A DNA stretch of 64,000 nucleotides, taken from contig JAUCBJ010009127.1 of assembly GCA_032718475.1 (NCBI GenBank), positions 1 through 64,000 on the forward strand, given 5' to 3'. Source of the stretch: Nemertoderma westbladi. Lineage: Eukaryota > Xenacoelomorpha > Nemertodermatida > Nemertodermatidae. The notes beneath the pieces are model-generated. The model did not search any database and had not been told where the DNA came from. It was given only the letters and a program-made list of their open reading frames with translations. The translations under genes and the position numbers were made by a program. Shown here piece after piece: positions 62,739-64,000 of the stretch (the first letter of the stretch is position 1; the number at the start of each line of letters is the position of its first letter).

Positions 62739-63863
62739 TTAAGTTGGAGAGTCCCTAGATGTCGGTTGGATTAGGGAAGTGGTCGTGGGAAGAGTTTCTT
62801 GCCTTCCATAGTTTCCGGAGAGCTCTCTGTCTCTTTCCAGTAAACATAAACGTCCCACTGGGCGATTGAGCTGTTGAGTCTCAAAGACTATCCCTGGTTT
62901 CTTAAAGTTACGCCGCATTACGACGAGCTCTACCGATCGCACCAAACCATCGCTCGAGATATGAGTCTCGATGATACGTCCTGTTTGCCATCGCTTACGT
63001 GGGAGATCGGGGTCCACAATAAGCACCATGTCTCCAGCGCTGACGTTTTCTTGCTGCGCAAACCACTTAGTTCGAAGTTGTAGAGTGGGCAGGTAATGTT
63101 TCTCGAAATGGTCAGCGAAACGACGGGATAGCAACTGCATAAGTTGCCAGGTTCGACGGCAGTACTCGTCTCCGTCTGTGATCTCCGATCGTGGGAGCAT
63201 GGCTACGGGCTTCTTCAGTAGAAAGTGCGCGGGTGTTAGCGCTTCCAGGGAATCAGGATTTGAAGAAACTGGCATAAGCGGTCTTTCGTTGAGATAGGCG
63301 GCGATTTCCTCCATTAACGTCCGCAATAGTTCGTCGGTGAGATAAGCGCGACAAGGTACAATAAAGTGGAACGCAGTCTTCACGCTCCTAATCAATCTCT
63401 CCCAACTTCCTCCCCACCAAGGGGCGTCGGCGGCGTTGAAGGTCCAGCTAGACGCTGTTATCTTTAGCTGATCGTCCACCTGTCTTTTGTTCCAGTCCTT
63501 TACGTAAGCTTGAATTTCGTTGTTGGCGCCAATGAAGTTCGTTCCCTTATCCGATCTCATCGTGTTACTGGTTCCGAAACGAGCGATCTGTCGTCGTAAA
63601 CTCAACACGAAGCTGTTGGTGGATAGATCGTTTACCATATCGAGATGGATAGCTCTACAAGTCATACAAACGAAGATGACACACCATCTCTTGACTATAG
63701 TCCGGGCACGATATACTTCAATAGGGCCAAATAAATCCACACCGGTATTAGTAAAGGGTGGTTCATAGAAGCTTACTCTTTCCCTAGGTAATTCTGCCTC
63801 TCGCTGTGTTAAAGGCCTACCTGAATGCTTTCCTACAGGGTATGCAGTTCCTAAGAACTTGGT
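62739..63863 (-). pseudogene. pol: BEL/Pao retrotransposon pol: integrase core and C-terminal domain
   Basis: This frame encodes the integrase catalytic core of a BEL/Pao element, which joins element DNA to the host chromosome. Numbering from the GTG codon at 63740 (not a real start), the catalytic triad is D2 (in GVDLFGP), D64 (in RSDKGTNF) and E114 (in GGSWERLIR). The motifs NERPLMPVSS and EALTPAHFLL follow. The C-terminal part (about 195-300, with DMVLIVDPDLPRKRW and GRIIETHISSDGLVR) matches the DUF5641-type domain typical of BEL/Pao. The frame stays open upstream to a TGA at 63864-63866 and includes the LP..R....PF linker normally preceding the core. The zinc-binding domain lies in a different frame just upstream, so this copy is frame-broken or carries a sequencing error. 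TAA at 62741-62739 ends the protein 18 nt before the LTR. Protease, reverse transcriptase and RNase H would lie beyond the window. Confidence 0.92.
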
Positions 63864-64000
63864 TCAGAGCCCTACGGGGTTTATAAAAATAGTAGCGAGT
63901 GCGAATTTCGCTCAGAACTCGTTCTCTACCAGCATGGTACAGTTTGCTATGAACATCGACAATTATCTTGATTTGTATGTCAAGATTTCTAATGAGGATG
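63817..64000 (-). pseudogene. pol: BEL/Pao integrase zinc-binding (H2C2) domain, other frame
   Basis: On the minus strand, one frame enters from the window edge and ends at a TAG at 63819-63817. It contains the HHCC zinc-binding motif that precedes retroelement integrase cores: HSKLYHAGRE (H-x4-H), then IRTRYYFYKPR, then NCIPC (C-x2-C). The catalytic core continues in another frame (62739-63863) and the two overlap at 63817-63863. In intact BEL/Pao elements these parts form one continuous protein, so an indel close to 63820-63840 is inferred. The domain continues beyond the window. Confidence 0.85.

Larger units (their letters stand above)
61461..64000 (-). mobile_element. BEL/Pao LTR retrotransposon, 3' part
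   Basis: In minus-strand order the window shows integrase zinc-binding domain, frame break, integrase core, DUF5641-like domain, stop codon, polypurine tract and LTR. This is the standard 3' end of a BEL/Pao element. Its 5' half (gag, protease, reverse transcriptase, RNase H) lies outside the window. BEL/Pao elements are known only from animals, which supports a metazoan source. Confidence 0.88.

Overview
This is eukaryotic genomic DNA, almost certainly from an invertebrate animal. The BEL/Pao retroelement at the right edge belongs to a group known only from metazoans, the left flank is AT-rich non-coding DNA with splice-like signals, and a 100-N scaffold gap lies at 18247-18346. Nothing looks bacterial: there are no operons, no ribosome-binding sites and no dense gene packing. 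I cannot name the species.

Layout. 1-5372: AT-rich flank with a 50-bp minisatellite (150-615), a diverged 149-bp direct duplication (711-985), TAATTA-rich DNA with a GC hairpin, two short exon-like ORFs (2579-2621 and 2890-3115), and a 571-bp segment bounded by a perfect 24-bp inverted repeat (3952-4522). 5373-13850 and 15086-55579: two arms of one enormous minisatellite with a basic unit of 45 bp, about 49 kb and roughly a thousand units, all in one orientation. Sub-families with 30, 44, 45 and 48-bp units form higher-order repeats and kilobase-scale duplications. 13851-15085: a 5'-truncated LTR retrotransposon (internal 3' end, polypurine tract and a 657-bp LTR) that interrupts the array. 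55580-56834: non-coding. 56835-61088, minus strand: an intact 1417-residue ORF with C-terminal CCHC zinc knuckles that I cannot assign to a family. 61461-64000, minus strand: the 3' end of a BEL/Pao element (integrase zinc-binding domain, frame break, integrase core, DUF5641-like C-terminus, polypurine tract, LTR).

The very long plus-strand reading frames across the array (up to about 3,000 codons) are a by-product of a 45-bp unit (15 codons) that lacks stop codons on that strand. They are not annotated as genes. The two items most worth study are the array itself (size, single orientation, nested higher-order structure, T-tract units copied four times) and the orphan 1417-residue zinc-knuckle protein between the array and the retroelement.
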